From positions 232,098 to 296,097 of the forward strand of contig JXTC01000174.1 in the NCBI GenBank assembly GCA_002914845.1: 64,000 nucleotides of DNA. Reading direction: 5' to 3'. The DNA is from Trema orientale. Its lineage: Eukaryota; Streptophyta; Magnoliopsida; Rosales; Cannabaceae. Shown in pieces: positions 46,750 to 60,433 of this stretch. Positions within the stretch are counted from its first letter, which is position 1, and each line of letters starts with the position of its first letter. Below the pieces are notes generated by a model. It saw only the letters and a list, made by a program, of their open reading frames with translations. It did no database searches and was not told the DNA's origin. The translations under genes and the position numbers were made by a program.

Positions 46750-47875
46750 AGTTTTTTTCTTTATCTAAGTCTAAATTAAGTAGTTCACAATCTGTAAATA
46801 AAGATAGAATATTTTATGTACTAAAGATTGTAGTGTTTGTCTATCTCAACGGGAATGATATGTCTCAAATCATTGAAGTATCTGACTTCTGATAGAAACA
46901 CTAGTACAATATAAATAAGTTATGTGTATTGAACTGGACCAGGTAATATAAAGAACTGGAGTGACATAACTCAATTCTTATATTACTACAAACTAGCTCT
47001 TAGCATATAGATCTTAATCCTTGATATTTGACTGGACTTGCTTTCATGGGTTATAACCTTTTGATTTGTTAAAAGATTAGGCTCAGTGAAATTAGAGGCG
47101 AACTCTGGTATATTGGAGGTTCTGATTTATGAATTGATGAGAACACCCAATAGTTAAGGACACTATACATTAATGTCACTTTAAGGTCTTTCAAGATTCA
47201 TAGAATAATTAAATCTAAGATATTAGTATTCACTTTATGAATTGGTTGATAATTTTGTCTAAATGGCCATTGAGAACAAAATTATTGACAACATTATTCC
47301 TTGATAAAAAGATGGTAACTTAAAGGTGAATATGTGTTGCAGGGGTATTACGGTAATTTTACTTATCCAACTATGGTATTGTATAGGGATTCTATATGTG
47401 GTATAGAATATGCTAGATGGATCGGTTCATCAAGGCTAGTTGATTAAATCTCTATAAAAGGTATGACATTTAATCTAAGAGTACAGTATTGGGCGTTTAG
47501 TGGAGTATCTCCTACACTAATAGTATTTATATAAATACCATAATAAGAGTTATTATGTATTTATTATACTATTAGAGCTTAAATTATTTGGATCTATTAG
47601 GTCCATTGTCTAACTCAACAAAGCTCATTAATTGGTTGGTGGTATTTGTAAAATTAGTTTCATGAAACTGTGTAAAATAATGATTCTATGCAGAAGTTGT
47701 TATTTTTTATAAATAAATTTCATGAGTTGGACATATTTATAAAAATACACCCAAAGCTCAAATTAGAGAACAAACTCAATCCTAGTTGGACTGGGATTAG
47801 CAGTTTCGGGTCCCATATATATAATATATATGAGCAAAAAAAACTACACAATAACACTTAGAGTGTCACACGCAT

Positions 47876-47908
<33 letters not shown>

Positions 47909-48350
47909 TTACACGCATAGCTCAGTGAAAGTGAGAGAGAAAAAGTTTCTTACAACCTCACAGTCTCTTCTCACGTCCCGATGTCCCAAAGGATCAAGAA
48001 GGTGTTCTTGATCGTTCTCCAATAAAGGATTCAACTTGGTGCCCACTCACCTTATCAACCTAAGCATAGACAAGAAGATCTAGAATTGGAGATTTGATCA
48101 CCATCTATAAGGAGATCAAGGAGGAGCACATTACAAGAGGTAAATCCTAATATCATCTCTAGGGTTTATGTATCCAGATTTGATTTATGTTATACATGAT
48201 CCTGTACATGATATATGCATGTTTTATGGTTATCAAAACTGTTTTCATGTAAAAAATTTAAAACCTAAATCCGCTAATTTTTTCGCTGCGTTCATGATGT
48301 GATCATGTATTTTCAATATTTTTCATACATGTATGATTTTTCCTAAGTGT
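46750..48350. other. LTR-like non-coding DNA, unclassified
   Basis: The stretch has a TATA-like ATATATAATATATATGAGC region, a (GA)n tract at 47881-47908 and an ending TTTTTTCGCTGCGTTCATGATG that recalls Copia LTR tails. I found no coding sequence and no paired LTR, so the identity is only a suggestion. Confidence 0.3.
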
Positions 48351-48368
48351 TAGGTCAAATTACCATCA

Positions 48369-48525
48369 ACTAAATTAATTAGTCCCATCCGTGACTACAC
48401 AATCTACAAGCAAGTCAAGTAAAAGCCCATTCGAACTAAATCAACTACATAGTGGCTAAATCTTCCACGGCATCTATCAAGTCACTAAATCAATTAGTCC
48501 CATCCGTGACATCACAACCTACTAT
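48369..48525. repeat. ~42-bp direct repeat
   Basis: AATTAGTCCCATCCGTGAC occurs at about 48378 and 48493 within longer similar blocks (ACTAAATYAATTAG.., then CACAAYCTAC), about 115 bp apart. It lies just upstream of a possible primer-binding site TGGTATC near 48535. Confidence 0.75.
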
Positions 48526-48877
48526 AACACAATTGGTATCTTTTAGAGGTTCAACTTGGCCGAAAATTGGGTAATATCTCTTCCATATTGAATCCTTACT
48601 TTTAGATTAGCTTCTTTGACATTTTAATTAAATTTACAACGGATCTTAGTTTACTACAAGATTAAAATTTTTGTTTTTATTTTTCTCTTAAAAAAATTCA
48701 CATATTAAAAAAATATTAATAAATTTTTATTTTGCTTTTTTAGGATTTTGTATCATTATATAGTTCTTTTCATTAGATTTTCATTCATACTGTGTGCATC
48801 TTTGCTTGATTTATTATTCTCATTAATTAATACAATTTTAATCTTGTCTCAGCATCACTTTCTTTTTCTTTTTTACC

Positions 48878-51500
48878 ATGCCTATGACTGTGAAACACCT
48901 TAAAAGCCTTGTTGAAACTGTAGAGGATCGTCAAGATCAATATAATAAAATATTTGATAAAATAGAAAATATGCTTCAAACTCTTACCGATGTAGTTGCC
49001 AAATATAACTCCAGAATAGATAATATTGATGAAAAAATTAGACAAATCAGTCGTAATAATGAAAAACGTTCGCAGTCTAATCCTGCTTTTGTGTCAAATG
49101 TCTCTCCAAAGTCTAATTCTCCTGCTCATCCTAAAGACACTAAACACCACCTTTTCAGGCTTATTACCTACTCCAAATGGTCTCATTCACATAGGCATAT
49201 CTAGTACTTCTTTGATAGTCGATGCCTATTCCGACACTTACAATGCTCTTGACCAAATTCCTCCACCTTATCCCACCAATTATCATAGGCACATCGAACC
49301 TCGAGATAGACAACTTCAATATCAGCCTTACTATCAAGCACCCAGAAACACTTATTCTGACGATCCAATTAGAAAAGTTATGTTAGATGCTCCAGAGTTT
49401 GATGGAAGGTTAGACCCCTCTGCTTTTTTATGTTGGCCAGATCAGATAGATGAATACTTTGATTAGTATAGTATGACTGGGGTTCAACGTATTAGTATAG
49501 CTAGGATTAAGCTAGTGGGTGATTCTCCCAGTGTAGGAATATGAGGTGTTCTTAGTCAAGATAATCACCATGTTGCTTACTTTAGTAAGAAACTCAATGA
49601 AGCAAAACAACGCTATTACACTTATGATAAGGAGTTTTATGCTATTGGGAGTTTTATGCTATTGTCCAATCTCTTCACCATTGGCGTTATTATCTGTTGC
49701 CTAAGGAGTTTATTCTCTATTCTGACCATCAAGCCATTCGTTACTTTCATTCTCAGAGTAAGTTGACCTCTAGACATGTTAAGTGGGTTGAGTTTCTTCA
49801 GAATTATACCTTTGTTCTCAAACATCGTATCGGGGTAGAAAATAAGTCCGTTGATACTCTTAGTCATGTCGCTACTATCATTTATTCTATACATAATACT
49901 ATGATAAGTTTTCAGTGCCTTAAGGATGAATACTCTCTGTATCCAAATTTTGGAATCATTTATCAAGAGACTTTAGATTACCCTACTCCTACACATGTTG
50001 ATTTTCTTATTAGGGATGATTATCTTTTCAAAGGTGCTCGTACTTCACTTCAAGATTTCTTAGTATAGGAATTATATGCTAGAGGTTTAACCAGACACCT
50101 TGGTAGAGATAAGGCCATAGCCTTGGTTGAGGATAGATTTTACTGGCCTTCGTTGAAATGAGATGTTGCTCGCATTGTCTCTCAGTATCGCACTTCTCAG
50201 TTTGGTAAAGTTAATAAGAAACACTCAGGTCTGTACATACCTCTTCATGTGCCACATACACCTTAGTAATGTTGCTCGCATTGTCTCTTCGTGTCGCACT
50301 TGTCAGTTAGGTAAAGTTAATAAGCGAAACTCAGGTTTATACACACCTCTTTCTGTGCCACATACACCTTGGCAAGATCTTAGCATGGACTTTGTTCTAG
50401 GTTTTCCCAAAACTGTCTAATGTCATGACTCTATTTTTGTTGTTGTGGATAGATTTTCTAAGATGGCTCACTTCCTCTCTTGCTCTTGAAGTACTAATGC
50501 TTCGCATATGGCTAACTTATTCTTCAAAGATATTATTAGGTTACATGGCCTACCCACTACTATAGTATCTGATAGGGATGTTAAGTTTATTAGCTACTTT
50601 TGGAAAACTCTTTGGAAATTATTTGGGACTACATTGAAGTATTCTTTTACTTTTCACCCTCAAACCGATGGTCAAACTGAAGTTGTTAACTACAGTTTAG
50701 GTGATTTGCTTAAATGTTTAGTGGGAGAGAAGCCTGGAAATTGGGATCTTATTTTGCCTCATGCTGAGTTTGCTTACAATAATTCTATGAATAGGTTGAT
50801 TGGTAAAAGTCCTTTTGAGATTGTCCATGGTGTATACCCATGCCCACCTATTGACCTCATTCTTTTGCATGCTGATTATCACTCGTCTGATTTTGGCCAA
50901 TTTTTTGTTGAGCATATACATGATTTGCATGCTGAGATTAGACGAAAAATTATTTTGAATAATGATATCTATAAATTGGCTGCTGATGCACATCGTAGGC
51001 ATAAAGAATTTAATTAAAGTGATTATGTGATAGTACGTATTTATCCTAAACGTTATCCTAAAAATGTTGTTAAAAAGTTACATACTCGTACAATTGGACC
51101 TTATCTTGTTCTTCGTAGGCTTGTATCCAATGCTTTTTTAATTGATTTTCTATCGAGCACATCTATTAGTCTAGTTTTCATGTGGCAGATTTGTTTCCTT
51201 ACCGAGGCATATTTAAGCCTTTTGCTTTGCCTTCTTCTATTTCTGCAGACACATCTTCCACGCCAGTTCCCCATGCTCCATCTACGCCTTTCGACCTATG
51301 AGACGTCATTGTTGAAGTTTAAGATGATGAATATGTTACCTCATCTTCTGGTGGTTATCGTCATTCTCTTGTTCGTTGGAAAGATCATGCTTATACTGAT
51401 GACACTTGGCTTACTGAAGAAGAATTTCATGGTGTTGATCCTGATCTCTTAGACAATTACTTACGTGTTACCTCGTCAGTGTCAAGTTCTTTTCAACCGG
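48878..51500 (+). pseudogene. Internally deleted Ty3/gypsy chromovirus gag-pol
   Basis: The gag N terminus is coiled-coil (from 48878), followed after a frame change by MLDAPEFDGRLDPSAF and VGVQRISIARIKLVGDS-type gag. At about 49525 gag runs straight into RNase H (GVLSQDNHHVAYFSKKLNEA), so protease and reverse transcriptase are missing. A 17-bp tandem duplication near 49630-49663 and a 106-bp one at 50163-50374 break RNase H and integrase. Integrase keeps VVVDRFSKMAHF, VSDRDVKF and HPQTDGQTEVVN. The tail (SLVRWKDHAYTDDTWLTEEEF) is chromodomain-like. Multiple stops; inactive. Confidence 0.88.
50163..50374 (+). repeat. 106-bp tandem duplication in chromovirus integrase
   Basis: GTTGCTCGCATTGTCTCT starts units at about 50165 and 50271, each ending GTGCCACATACACCTT. 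They differ by roughly 10%. Only the second retains CRTCQ of the zinc-binding motif. 106 is not a multiple of three. Confidence 0.88.
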
Positions 51501-51510
51501 GGAGAAATAA

Positions 51511-51876
51511 TGGAGATTATACGTCTACTTTCCGTACTTATTTAGACGTAAAGATAGAAAGTAGATATTTAGCTATTTAATTATTTTATTAGGTGTTATT
51601 TAAAATTTGAGTAACTAATTTGATATTTTCCTTCTATGTTTATTTCTAGAAAATGTCAGTGTCCTAGTTTTGTCTAAAAACTTCTTTATAAATAAGCTCT
51701 TCTATGTTCATTATTTTTCAGACTTGATAAATGATATACAACTATTCAGATATTCTCTCTCTAATATTCTTCTTCTCTTTCTAAAGTTCTTCATCTACTT
51801 CTCTAAATTCTTCTCTTATTCTTCCTAAATCACTCTCTTTCTCTCATCTTTTCTAAATTTTTTCTTTTGTTTTACA
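51511..51876 (+). mobile_element. Candidate 3' LTR of the chromovirus
   Basis: After a purine tract CCGGGGAGAAATAA, the sequence from TGGAGATTATACG to TTTTGTTTTACA (366 bp) has an LTR layout. It has a TTTATAAATAAGC TATA candidate near 51690 and a CT-rich leader. No 5' partner was found, so the limits are provisional. Confidence 0.45.
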
Positions 51877-53865
51877 TCAAAAAATATTGAGTTTTTTATT
51901 ATATCAAATAAACCTTGAGATTTTGAAATCCAATCAAATTGAACACGAAACAGATATTTAATCAATGAATATATAAAGTGATTAAGAATCAACTTTATTT
52001 CTTAAGTATTCTATACTCATGAACTATTTTTTAAAATTTATTTTAGCTAAAAAAAGTCAATATTTTCAATATTGAATGAAATAGTTTTCGCCCAACAGGC
52101 GTGTTTGTTAATGTAAATAATCTTGCATAGTAGCGCATGGCAATGTATATTAAGGAAAAATGGGTCATTTGACTGATTTTTGCCGGCTTATTTGATTCAA
52201 TTTTATAATCGAAAAATTTTATTTGATATAACTAAAAAACTCAAGATTTTTTTTTATTAAACAAAGACAATATTTTTTTTTATATAATCGAAAACTTAGG
52301 TTTTTTTTGCTAAAATTAAAAAACTCAGGGTTTTGTTCGATAATAACCCAGTTGTAAAGTACTACAAATTCATAAAGCAAACACGCATAAATCGGTAAAG
52401 ACCCAGATCTAAGCGGTGCCCTTTTTCTAAACCCTCTTCTTTGATTTTCCCAATTCTTACCTACAGTCGTACACTTCTTTCTCTTAAGCTCCGTTTAGGT
52501 TTTAGATTTTAGGGAGGAAAAAAAAAACAAAATTCTTAGGAATTTCAGTTTTTTGTTTGAATTTTATCAAGATTGAATGAGAAAAAAAAAATGGTAGAGA
52601 TTTTGTAAGGGGTGTTTATAGGAAATTTCGAGAATTTAGATTATAATAAAAAAATTATGAAAGAAAAAGTTTAAAAACTAAATTTTATAGATTTTTATAA
52701 AAATATTTTTCCGCTCTTTTCTTTCAACTTTTTTCTCATAATTTTTTATATATTAAAATCTAAGTTCCAAACATAGCCTTCCGGTAACGTGTAATGCTGT
52801 TCACTGAGAAGATTTTGGATGTTTTGCAATGCTCCACCTCCGCAACTTAAGAATCGTTTATGGGATGGTAAAATGGAGACGACCTGTTTTTGAGAGATTT
52901 GCAGACGTAACCATATATAAATGTTGCTAGATCCAAATAGTTGCTCTGCTGATTCAATGAATGCCATAAATCTGAATTCGATGCATGGAATAAATTAATT
53001 TGGGTTTTCAGTAAAACTGATTTGTGTTCGTATCATTGGAGTGAAGATGTCAAACGTCAAAGTTTAGATCACTTCCTAGTACGCATTCAATATTTTATAC
53101 TAATTATTTTGTTTTCGTTAAAAGTGCGTTGGATGGAAAATAATTTTAGAAAAAAAAAATCTAGCTAACAGAAGGGCATCTCCGGTTAAGTATGTTAGTT
53201 ATGACTTGGCAATTTTAATGAAGTCGCATTTTTTAAGTGGTGAGAAATGGAAGAGGGACGGATAGATGAGACGTATGGCTTCAATCATGTGTTGCACACA
53301 AAAATCTTACGATGAAATCCTGAAGAAAATTATTCATCTTTTCATTATTACTTTATTGTGATAAGAGTGTTCGTACTGCTCTCTTTCTTATTCTTTAATC
53401 TCATTATTTAATATGCAGATTTTAAGTGATTTTTTATAATTATTAAAATGAGCGATATTTTAGGAAGTTCACATGTCAAACAATGAGAAATAAGATTGTT
53501 TGTATGTCAAATAATGTAAAATAAGATTATAGAAGAAAGTCCTACCATAACATTCTTCTCTAATACAAATAAATATGAAATTACAAATAAACAGTCACAA
53601 CAAATTAACAATTAATCGCATTATGATATACATCGATGTCCATGTGCACTGAATATTTATAAATGATTGAAGCATATGCTAGGACTGCTCGTTTTTCCAC
53701 TCTCATGTTTGTTGTCTAAACGGTTAATACATGGATTCACAATAATTTATAATATTATTAAAATATGAGATGTTTTAGTGGAGTTTATATGTCAAATAAT
53801 AAGACAAAAATGAAAAATAAAAGTAGTGGTTCTAGCAGTGCTCAAATGATTTTAACACAAGGTTC
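51877..53865. other. AT-rich intergenic DNA
   Basis: No recognisable gene. A 73-codon open stretch at 52967-52746 (minus) has no familiar motif. TTAGGTTTT-like and poly-A/T tracts are frequent. Confidence 0.5.
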
Positions 53866-54512
53866 ACTATTGAAAAATATATTACAAAACGCTTCTCTCT
53901 AGAATCGAGATTATTTTCCCTCAGCAGTATTCCTTCGCCAGCAGCTCTCCTCCGTTAGGTGCCTCTTCTACTGGGGAGGGTTCTTCCCTCTCTTCGATAT
54001 GGATTTTTATAAAGTTTTCTTTCTTATTTTTAGTAGTATTGTTAAATAATCCTCATATGTGGAGAGCTAGTTTTCCTCCTAGCTCTAGATCTAGGGTAGT
54101 TTTGACTCTCCAGATATAGATCTAAGGTGGTTTATAGTGTTTGTTTATATTTTTGTTATTTTAGTCCTCGTAAATCTAGATCTAGGGTGGTTTCTTACCA
54201 GATCTGGATCGTGTGTAAGGTAGTATTTATCCTCCTGTGGCTCTTTGATGAGAAGCAAGAGATACCAATAATGAATGCTGAAGGGAGGGTCACAACGGGT
54301 CAACTGCTGAGGTGTAGAGCTCTATTAAAGCACACACCAACAGTGCATAAATCCCCTCCTCATGGGTCGATTTCACCAAGATTCCAGCGTACAAATTTTC
54401 TCTAAGGACTTTTATCAGTTTTTTATGATTGTCTGCTTTGCAATCAAAAATTAGTTTATGGGAATTATACTATTCTTTTATTAATAAATGAAAGTATTTT
54501 CCTTTAAAAAAA
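53866..54512 (+). mobile_element. Possible LINE-derived 3' fragment
   Basis: This unit contains four copies of a CTAGATCTAGGGTGGTTT-like motif (54080-54200). It ends in TTATTAATAAATGAAAGTAT and a short A-run, in the manner of plant L1 tails. No reverse transcriptase is present and no target duplication is convincing. Confidence 0.25.
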
Positions 54513-55517
54513 ATATGATTTCCGCATAAATCCATAATATGTGTACAATTAAAGTTTTAATAGATAAATCTCTTTACTTCGTTTAAATCACCCTTCATTA
54601 TGACCAGCCAACGAGTTTGTTCTTTTGAGTAATATAATATAATTTTTTTAGATATATATTTTTTTGTGATAGGGATCTTAGAAGTTCCAAATTCATAAGA
54701 TAATAAAAAATAAATAAATAAAACCGACACAAATCACCTAATACATAGAATCTTTGGGGAAAAAAAAAATTAACAAAAAGATAGGTTTTCGTTCAACAAA
54801 AGAACACGAATGGTGATCACAAGTGTGATATATATAGCATTGCTAAACGAAAACGGTTTTGTCTTTTTCTTGTGTGGCCTGATTGATATCGAGCATTTCA
54901 ATTTTGGTAGTTCTTGAAGACATATTGAATATACCTAATATGAAATTTTCGTACTGAATGATATACTGCATCATTGAATATCTAATGAACATTGGGCAAA
55001 AAATTTGGTAATATATATTAATGTGGGGAAAAAAATGAGAAAAAATAGATGTAGCTTGGGAAAAAAAAAAAGAGAGAAAAAACCTAAACAATTTTGTGGT
55101 GTCAGCTATCATCATAGTCCAATTCAAAGCAAGTTGGCGTTTCGAATATGTTTCAAAATCCCAAGTACCTTTGTTTTATGCTCTAAGCTTTAACAGCCGT
55201 TGGATGGCACATTGAATGGTCCACATTATTACAACTATATCTATTTGCTTCTTATTTTCAATTTTCAATTTTTTGTTTGTTTAGTAATAATCTATGTGAT
55301 CTATTTGCTACAAAGTGCAAGCCGATCAATCTTTTAAAATAAGGAATAATTCATTTGACTTTATTACACATTACAAGCAACATCCAGTAACTTTTTTTGT
55401 TAACAGACATTAAATCCACCTGTTAAAATAGAAATGATGACCACAATGTGAGAAAATCCAAACCAAAATATTACAAAGTATATATGCATATGCCGAAGCT
55501 AAAGGGATGAACTCATC
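54513..55517. other. 3' flank of COMT, intergenic
   Basis: AT-rich DNA downstream of the COMT stop codon. The COMT 3' UTR presumably occupies the last 200-300 bases. No other feature seen. Confidence 0.55.
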
Positions 55518-58199
55518 TCAAGGTTTCTTCAGAAGCTCAATGACATAGGTGTTGAAAGCATTACAGTGGACTTGGAAGCCTTGGAATCCAGCTCCCTTAG
55601 CCAAGGCCTCAAACTCCTTCTCTGTCCTCTCTTTCCCGCCCGGGTTATGGGCCAACATGATCACATCAATGTGGACAACTCCCTTAGTGGCAAGGCTAGA
55701 GTCAGGGGCCACAGGAAGAATGCATTCGGCCAATATCACCTTCCCATTTTCCGGGAGCGCATCATAGCAGTTCTTCAAGAATTTCGAGCAGTGTTCGTCG
55801 CTCCAATCATGGCAAATCCACTGCATAATCAAGTAATGCATCGAATACGACATGCGTTAGTAATCAAACGACATAATTTTAAGCATTGTTTCTCATGCTT
55901 TACATTGTAGCTTTTTTTCAAGCTTAAAGAGGGCAGAGAGAGCAATGGGGTAGGTGAGTGGATAGTGGGGAAGCTCACCTTCATGAAAATTGCATCTCCT
56001 TTTGGCACACTCTCAAACATGTCTCCTCCAACATGTTCCACACCTGTAACCACAATCCATCTCCACCCCATGAGATCAAAATCAACCGAAAAAACTGAAA
56101 TACTAACATAACTATTAATTAAAAAGAAAATGCTATTGTGTTGCTTGGTTTTAAGTATTGGGTTTTAAAGCTGTTAGATATACATATTAGAGATTAATCA
56201 TGTGGTCAGCTTCAAAAATTATTTATTAGTACTATAGTACATATATCATAATGGTCAAATTTAAATATTATTTGATCATATGATATGATACTGGCTTAAT
56301 ATTTGTACCAGGATATGGTGGAGCATCGTGAATGACATGAGGCAAATCGAAGTTGATGCCCTTAATGGAAGGGTACTTGGCGACAATCATGCTAAGGACA
56401 GCTCCAGTCCCACCACCAACATCAACCACTGTGTTAAGGCCCTCGAAGCCTTTGTAGGTTTCGAGGATCTTCTTCATGGTAATGGTGGAGTGGTCGGACA
56501 TTCCCCTGTTGAAGATCTTGTTGAATCTTAGGTCCGTCCCGTGGTATTCGAATGCCGTCATTCCATATGCCCTGTTGAAAGGAATTCCTCCTTCAAGAAT
56601 AGCATCTTTCAAGTGGTACCTATATATAGCCAACATAACATTATATCATTCCGTTTACTGGTCCAATAGAGTTTCATGTTTTATATAATCTAGCTTGTTT
56701 CAACATTGGGCTAAATATTAAGTAATTAAAGCAAATCAGTCATATATGTTGAAAAATTAATGATGGAAACGCCACATATAATGAGTCAAATATCACATAA
56801 TTCTTCGTATTGATTGGGATTTGGGAGTGACGAAAATGGGTCTCCGATCTAATTATGGCCGGATATGAGATAAAGGTTGCGTATGGATATTGCTAACATA
56901 AAGTTATTATTATTTGTACTCGTGGGGACTGGGAAGATGTGGTTGGCTAGTCTGTTTTCACATGAAATATTCTTTAACTTTTTTTTTTGAAAAAAATACT
57001 CTTATTAATATAAACACGAAATAAAAGATAATTGGAGTAAACAACAAAAAGGTAATTTGGTAATAGTAGTTAGTATTTCGCTTTCCTATTTCCAGACTCC
57101 GCAGAGATCACTCTAGGCAGATCACAAAATGTTGTCCAAGCATGCTAATATTTTTTATTAAAAAAAGGGGGGAAAAAAAAAAAGAAAAGAAAAAATTTCC
57201 AATCATATACATCCAGACAAGTTTTGGTGGTGGGTGAAGTGGTGGTTCCTATATATATTGTTTGAGCACAAACGTATAAATATATCACACTGTGAATATA
57301 TATGGTGTCCATGTTGGCCGCAATCCCCCTCAATGTACACTTTATCACCACTCCTTTCTGTTTTTCCATATTGTTGTGTGAACATATCATTGTATGTGAA
57401 CAAAATTGAGGACTACTTTTTCTAATTATATGTATCCAAAAAAAGATTTTACTTTGAAGTAGTATTTGACCTTATGTAAATCCACCTAATTATTTAATAG
57501 AACAACCTCGACCTTAATTACTTTCTCAAACTAGTAATATTCTACACAGTAAAAAGTAAAACTTGTTTTTCATCAACCTAAACTTGCAATACAAAAAAAA
57601 AAGTGTAGCCTTCATTCAATTTCAAAGCACTCTACCAAACTTCAAACCACTAATAATTGACTTCTAAATAAACCTTTCTTTCTAGATGAGTACTTGCCAA
57701 AAAATAAGTGATTAGTAAAACATTAATAAGAAGATTAATTAAAGTTAATGAAAATAATAATAATTAAAAATAATTACCAGCTCTCCATAAGGACCTTGTC
57801 CTGATTCATGAGACAAAGAGGGGCAATAGAGACACCATCTTCGTTCTTGATCAAGTACTTGCTAACTGAGGCCAACCCATATAGCCTCTCCACCTTACCG
57901 TGAGGGAGCTCACGTAACGAGTAGGTGAGGATAGAGTAGCTAGCCAGCAGCCTCAATATCCGGTCCAGCATCACCGGCGCGTCGGGGTTGGTGGTGGGCA
58001 GCTGGGAGGCGATGTCGGAAGGTGAAAGGTACGCGCCGGGACCGGCCTTGGCTATGATCTCCAATAGGTCGAGCTCTATGGCGGTCTTGAGGACCATGGG
58101 GAGGACTGAGGCGCTGGCTAGCTGCATGGCGAAGAGGTTTGCCTCCTCGTCCGAAACTTGGGTCGGAGTTATCTGGGTCTCGGATCCGGTCGAACCCAT
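55518..58199 (-). CDS. COMT: Caffeic acid 3-O-methyltransferase (COMT)
   Basis: Four exons on the minus strand, 58199-57778, 56619-56309, 56043-55979 and 55820-55518, give 1101 nt (366 aa). Introns are GT..AG and phases fit. It uses S-adenosylmethionine to methylate caffeoyl/5-hydroxyconiferyl-type phenolics in the cytosol, supplying syringyl lignin. The N-terminal dimerisation domain is at residues 20-115. The phenolic-site segment [11 protein letters not shown] ends exon 1, and the SAM motif VVDVGGGTG is near 205-213. The catalytic base is His270 (ICHDWSDEH), with flanking Glu298 and Glu330, one residue offset from the alfalfa enzyme. Length and exon layout are typical of true COMT, and [10 protein letters not shown] is conserved. 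Fine substrate preference cannot be read. No lesion; GC content is higher than the flanks. Confidence 0.97.
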
Positions 58200-58420
58200 T
58201 TTGCCAATTCGGATCCTGAAAATGAATACTAGTTTATAATAGTATTATGTGTATTTAGGACAGAGAAGAAGGCAAAGGGAGTGATTTGTGGAGAGAAATG
58301 GAATGGTGAGTGGCTTTATATATATGGTGGTGATTGGTGATTGTTATGGTTGAGTCATGAGTGTTCACCCAACCTTGTTTTGATTGGGTATATGTATAGG
58401 GTGGGCCCCACCATTGGTTA
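58200..58420 (-). promoter_or_regulatory. COMT core promoter and leader
   Basis: TATATATAAAG on the minus strand (58324-58314) is a good TATA box about 115 bp before the ATG. CACCCAACC near 58365 resembles, but does not exactly match, the AC elements bound by lignin MYB factors. The TATA region and leader have a degenerate copy at 8564-8735. Confidence 0.6.
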
Positions 58421-60433
58421 TGGGCATAATATAGCCAAAAACATATATGTATTTATATGTATACATACACTTTTTGTCACGCTCTCTATCTCTATGTAAA
58501 CTACTCCTCTCTAATGTTTTCAATGTTTTCGGTTAGCTTTTTATATAATCCTGCTACTCTAATATAAAATGTTAAATATTATGTCTAGGTGAAAATCATT
58601 GTTTGAATTTTTCCATAGGTCAGAACTCAGAACTGTTAGGGGAATTNGTAATGGTTACTTATCACTAGTGACTAATCGCATGTTATGTATACATTATAAG
58701 ATTATATTTGTCATTGGTTGAGTTATATATAAAGATTGCGGTTGTGTCTTTTTGACTTGTAGCCTGATTGAATTTTAGTTGTTCTGGAAGAATATGCATA
58801 CACCTATAACATGAAGTTAATTTACATAAAGGTCATCTTCCGACGAGTACTTTTCTTGATTTCTTCTCCTTATATAAAACTATACCTTATTTCGTAATCA
58901 AACTGCCGTACTACCTTCATGGTTTGACATCATATTTAAAAGGGGGAGAAAAAAAAATTCTAAGGGAGAAAAGAAAGAAAGACCTTATAGAAGCTACAAC
59001 CCATCGGAAAGGGTAAAAACATGCGCATACATACAAAAATTCTGAATGAGCAAATTAGAAATTACTCAAGTTTTTAACGGCCGGGTATCTATATCAGCTT
59101 TATCCACAATTCTAAAACTCTTAAGTTTTCACACTATTTGAAAAACCTTATTTTTGTCATATATGTGATCTTTCTTATCAATATACAAATTTTAACATGG
59201 TGGATGAGTTGGTATTGTTCGTATAAGAATTAAAAATTACAATTGTTTTGTATACATGCATATCATATACAATATTCTTTCTCAAAAATACATTATATAT
59301 AATATATATTATTAATGTTGGGTATGAGGAGCGATCAGTTGTATTAACAATTTATAATTGAGAGTCCTAATTAATCTGGATTTTATATCTGAAAGAATAT
59401 AGTAGTTTGGTTGAAACCCTTATATATTTTATATAAATGTTTTCTGTTCACGTTGACCTTCAATCAATGTTTAGTAGATGTACAAAGGACAATCAGCACA
59501 TATGCTAGATATATCTCTCGGGTATATAGTTTATAGAATTAATCACGAGGTACGTACGTATATACATGCATACATATATATATATTACATACTAAGTCGT
59601 TTTCACCATAATATTTGTGTTATTAATATATATTTAATCATGAAAGCATCTTAATAATAATTCAGTGTGGTAAACTGTCATGAGTAAACGAGCTAGCTAG
59701 ACTAGCATTGTCTTACGTTTTAATGACGTCATGATTAAAGAAATTAAATATCAAATGGTCGAGTGTACTGCATATATATATGAGTCATGACATGGGACCA
59801 TAATATATATATATATATATTTGTGTACCACATGGAAGTGATTAATTAAACCTTAAACAACAATAATGCCATTGTTACATCAGAATTAGGATCGAACCCC
59901 TGTATATTACAAATTGATTTGGTGCCGTAGTTCTCTATAGTATAGTTCATTTGTTAACTCATCGGATATGATTTTGACATGGCATCGGGGGCAGAAAGTT
60001 GCTACTTACTACTATTAGTAGTAAATATGATAGGTCGCAATATATTTATAAAAAAAAATGAACCAATACATTAATTCTGGTACGTTTTGAACAATAAAGA
60101 AAAGTATATCTTAAAGACTATGTGATTACTTAACTGAATTTCAATAGGAAGAGTAGACACTAGACAGGGTAGTGAGGAGTGAATAGCAAAATCAAAAGAA
60201 ATTTCATATTCATTGTATTGGTAAAAGAGAATAAAAATATAACCATATGATTGAGAAACTTAATCAAAGTTCTTAATTTCCACAAAAAAGTTCTAAAATT
60301 TCTACAACTATATCCTTCCGGCTGCTACCCTTCCCATATGTCTACTCTACCAAATAAAGTAAAGTTAGAAATCTTCTTAAAATAAATGAATAAATAAATA
60401 AACGGTTAGAACTATATGCACTTATATATATAT
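58421..60433. other. Intergenic DNA upstream of COMT
   Basis: AT-rich, with short TA tracts (about 59573-59584 and 59803-59820) and one ambiguous base at 58647. No gene or named repeat recognised; it may contain distal COMT regulatory DNA. Confidence 0.55.

Noticed and set aside
54127..54405. 92-aa frame as a gene
   Set aside because: Composed of repeated CTAGATCTAGGG motifs and no domain; more likely part of a retroposed fragment.
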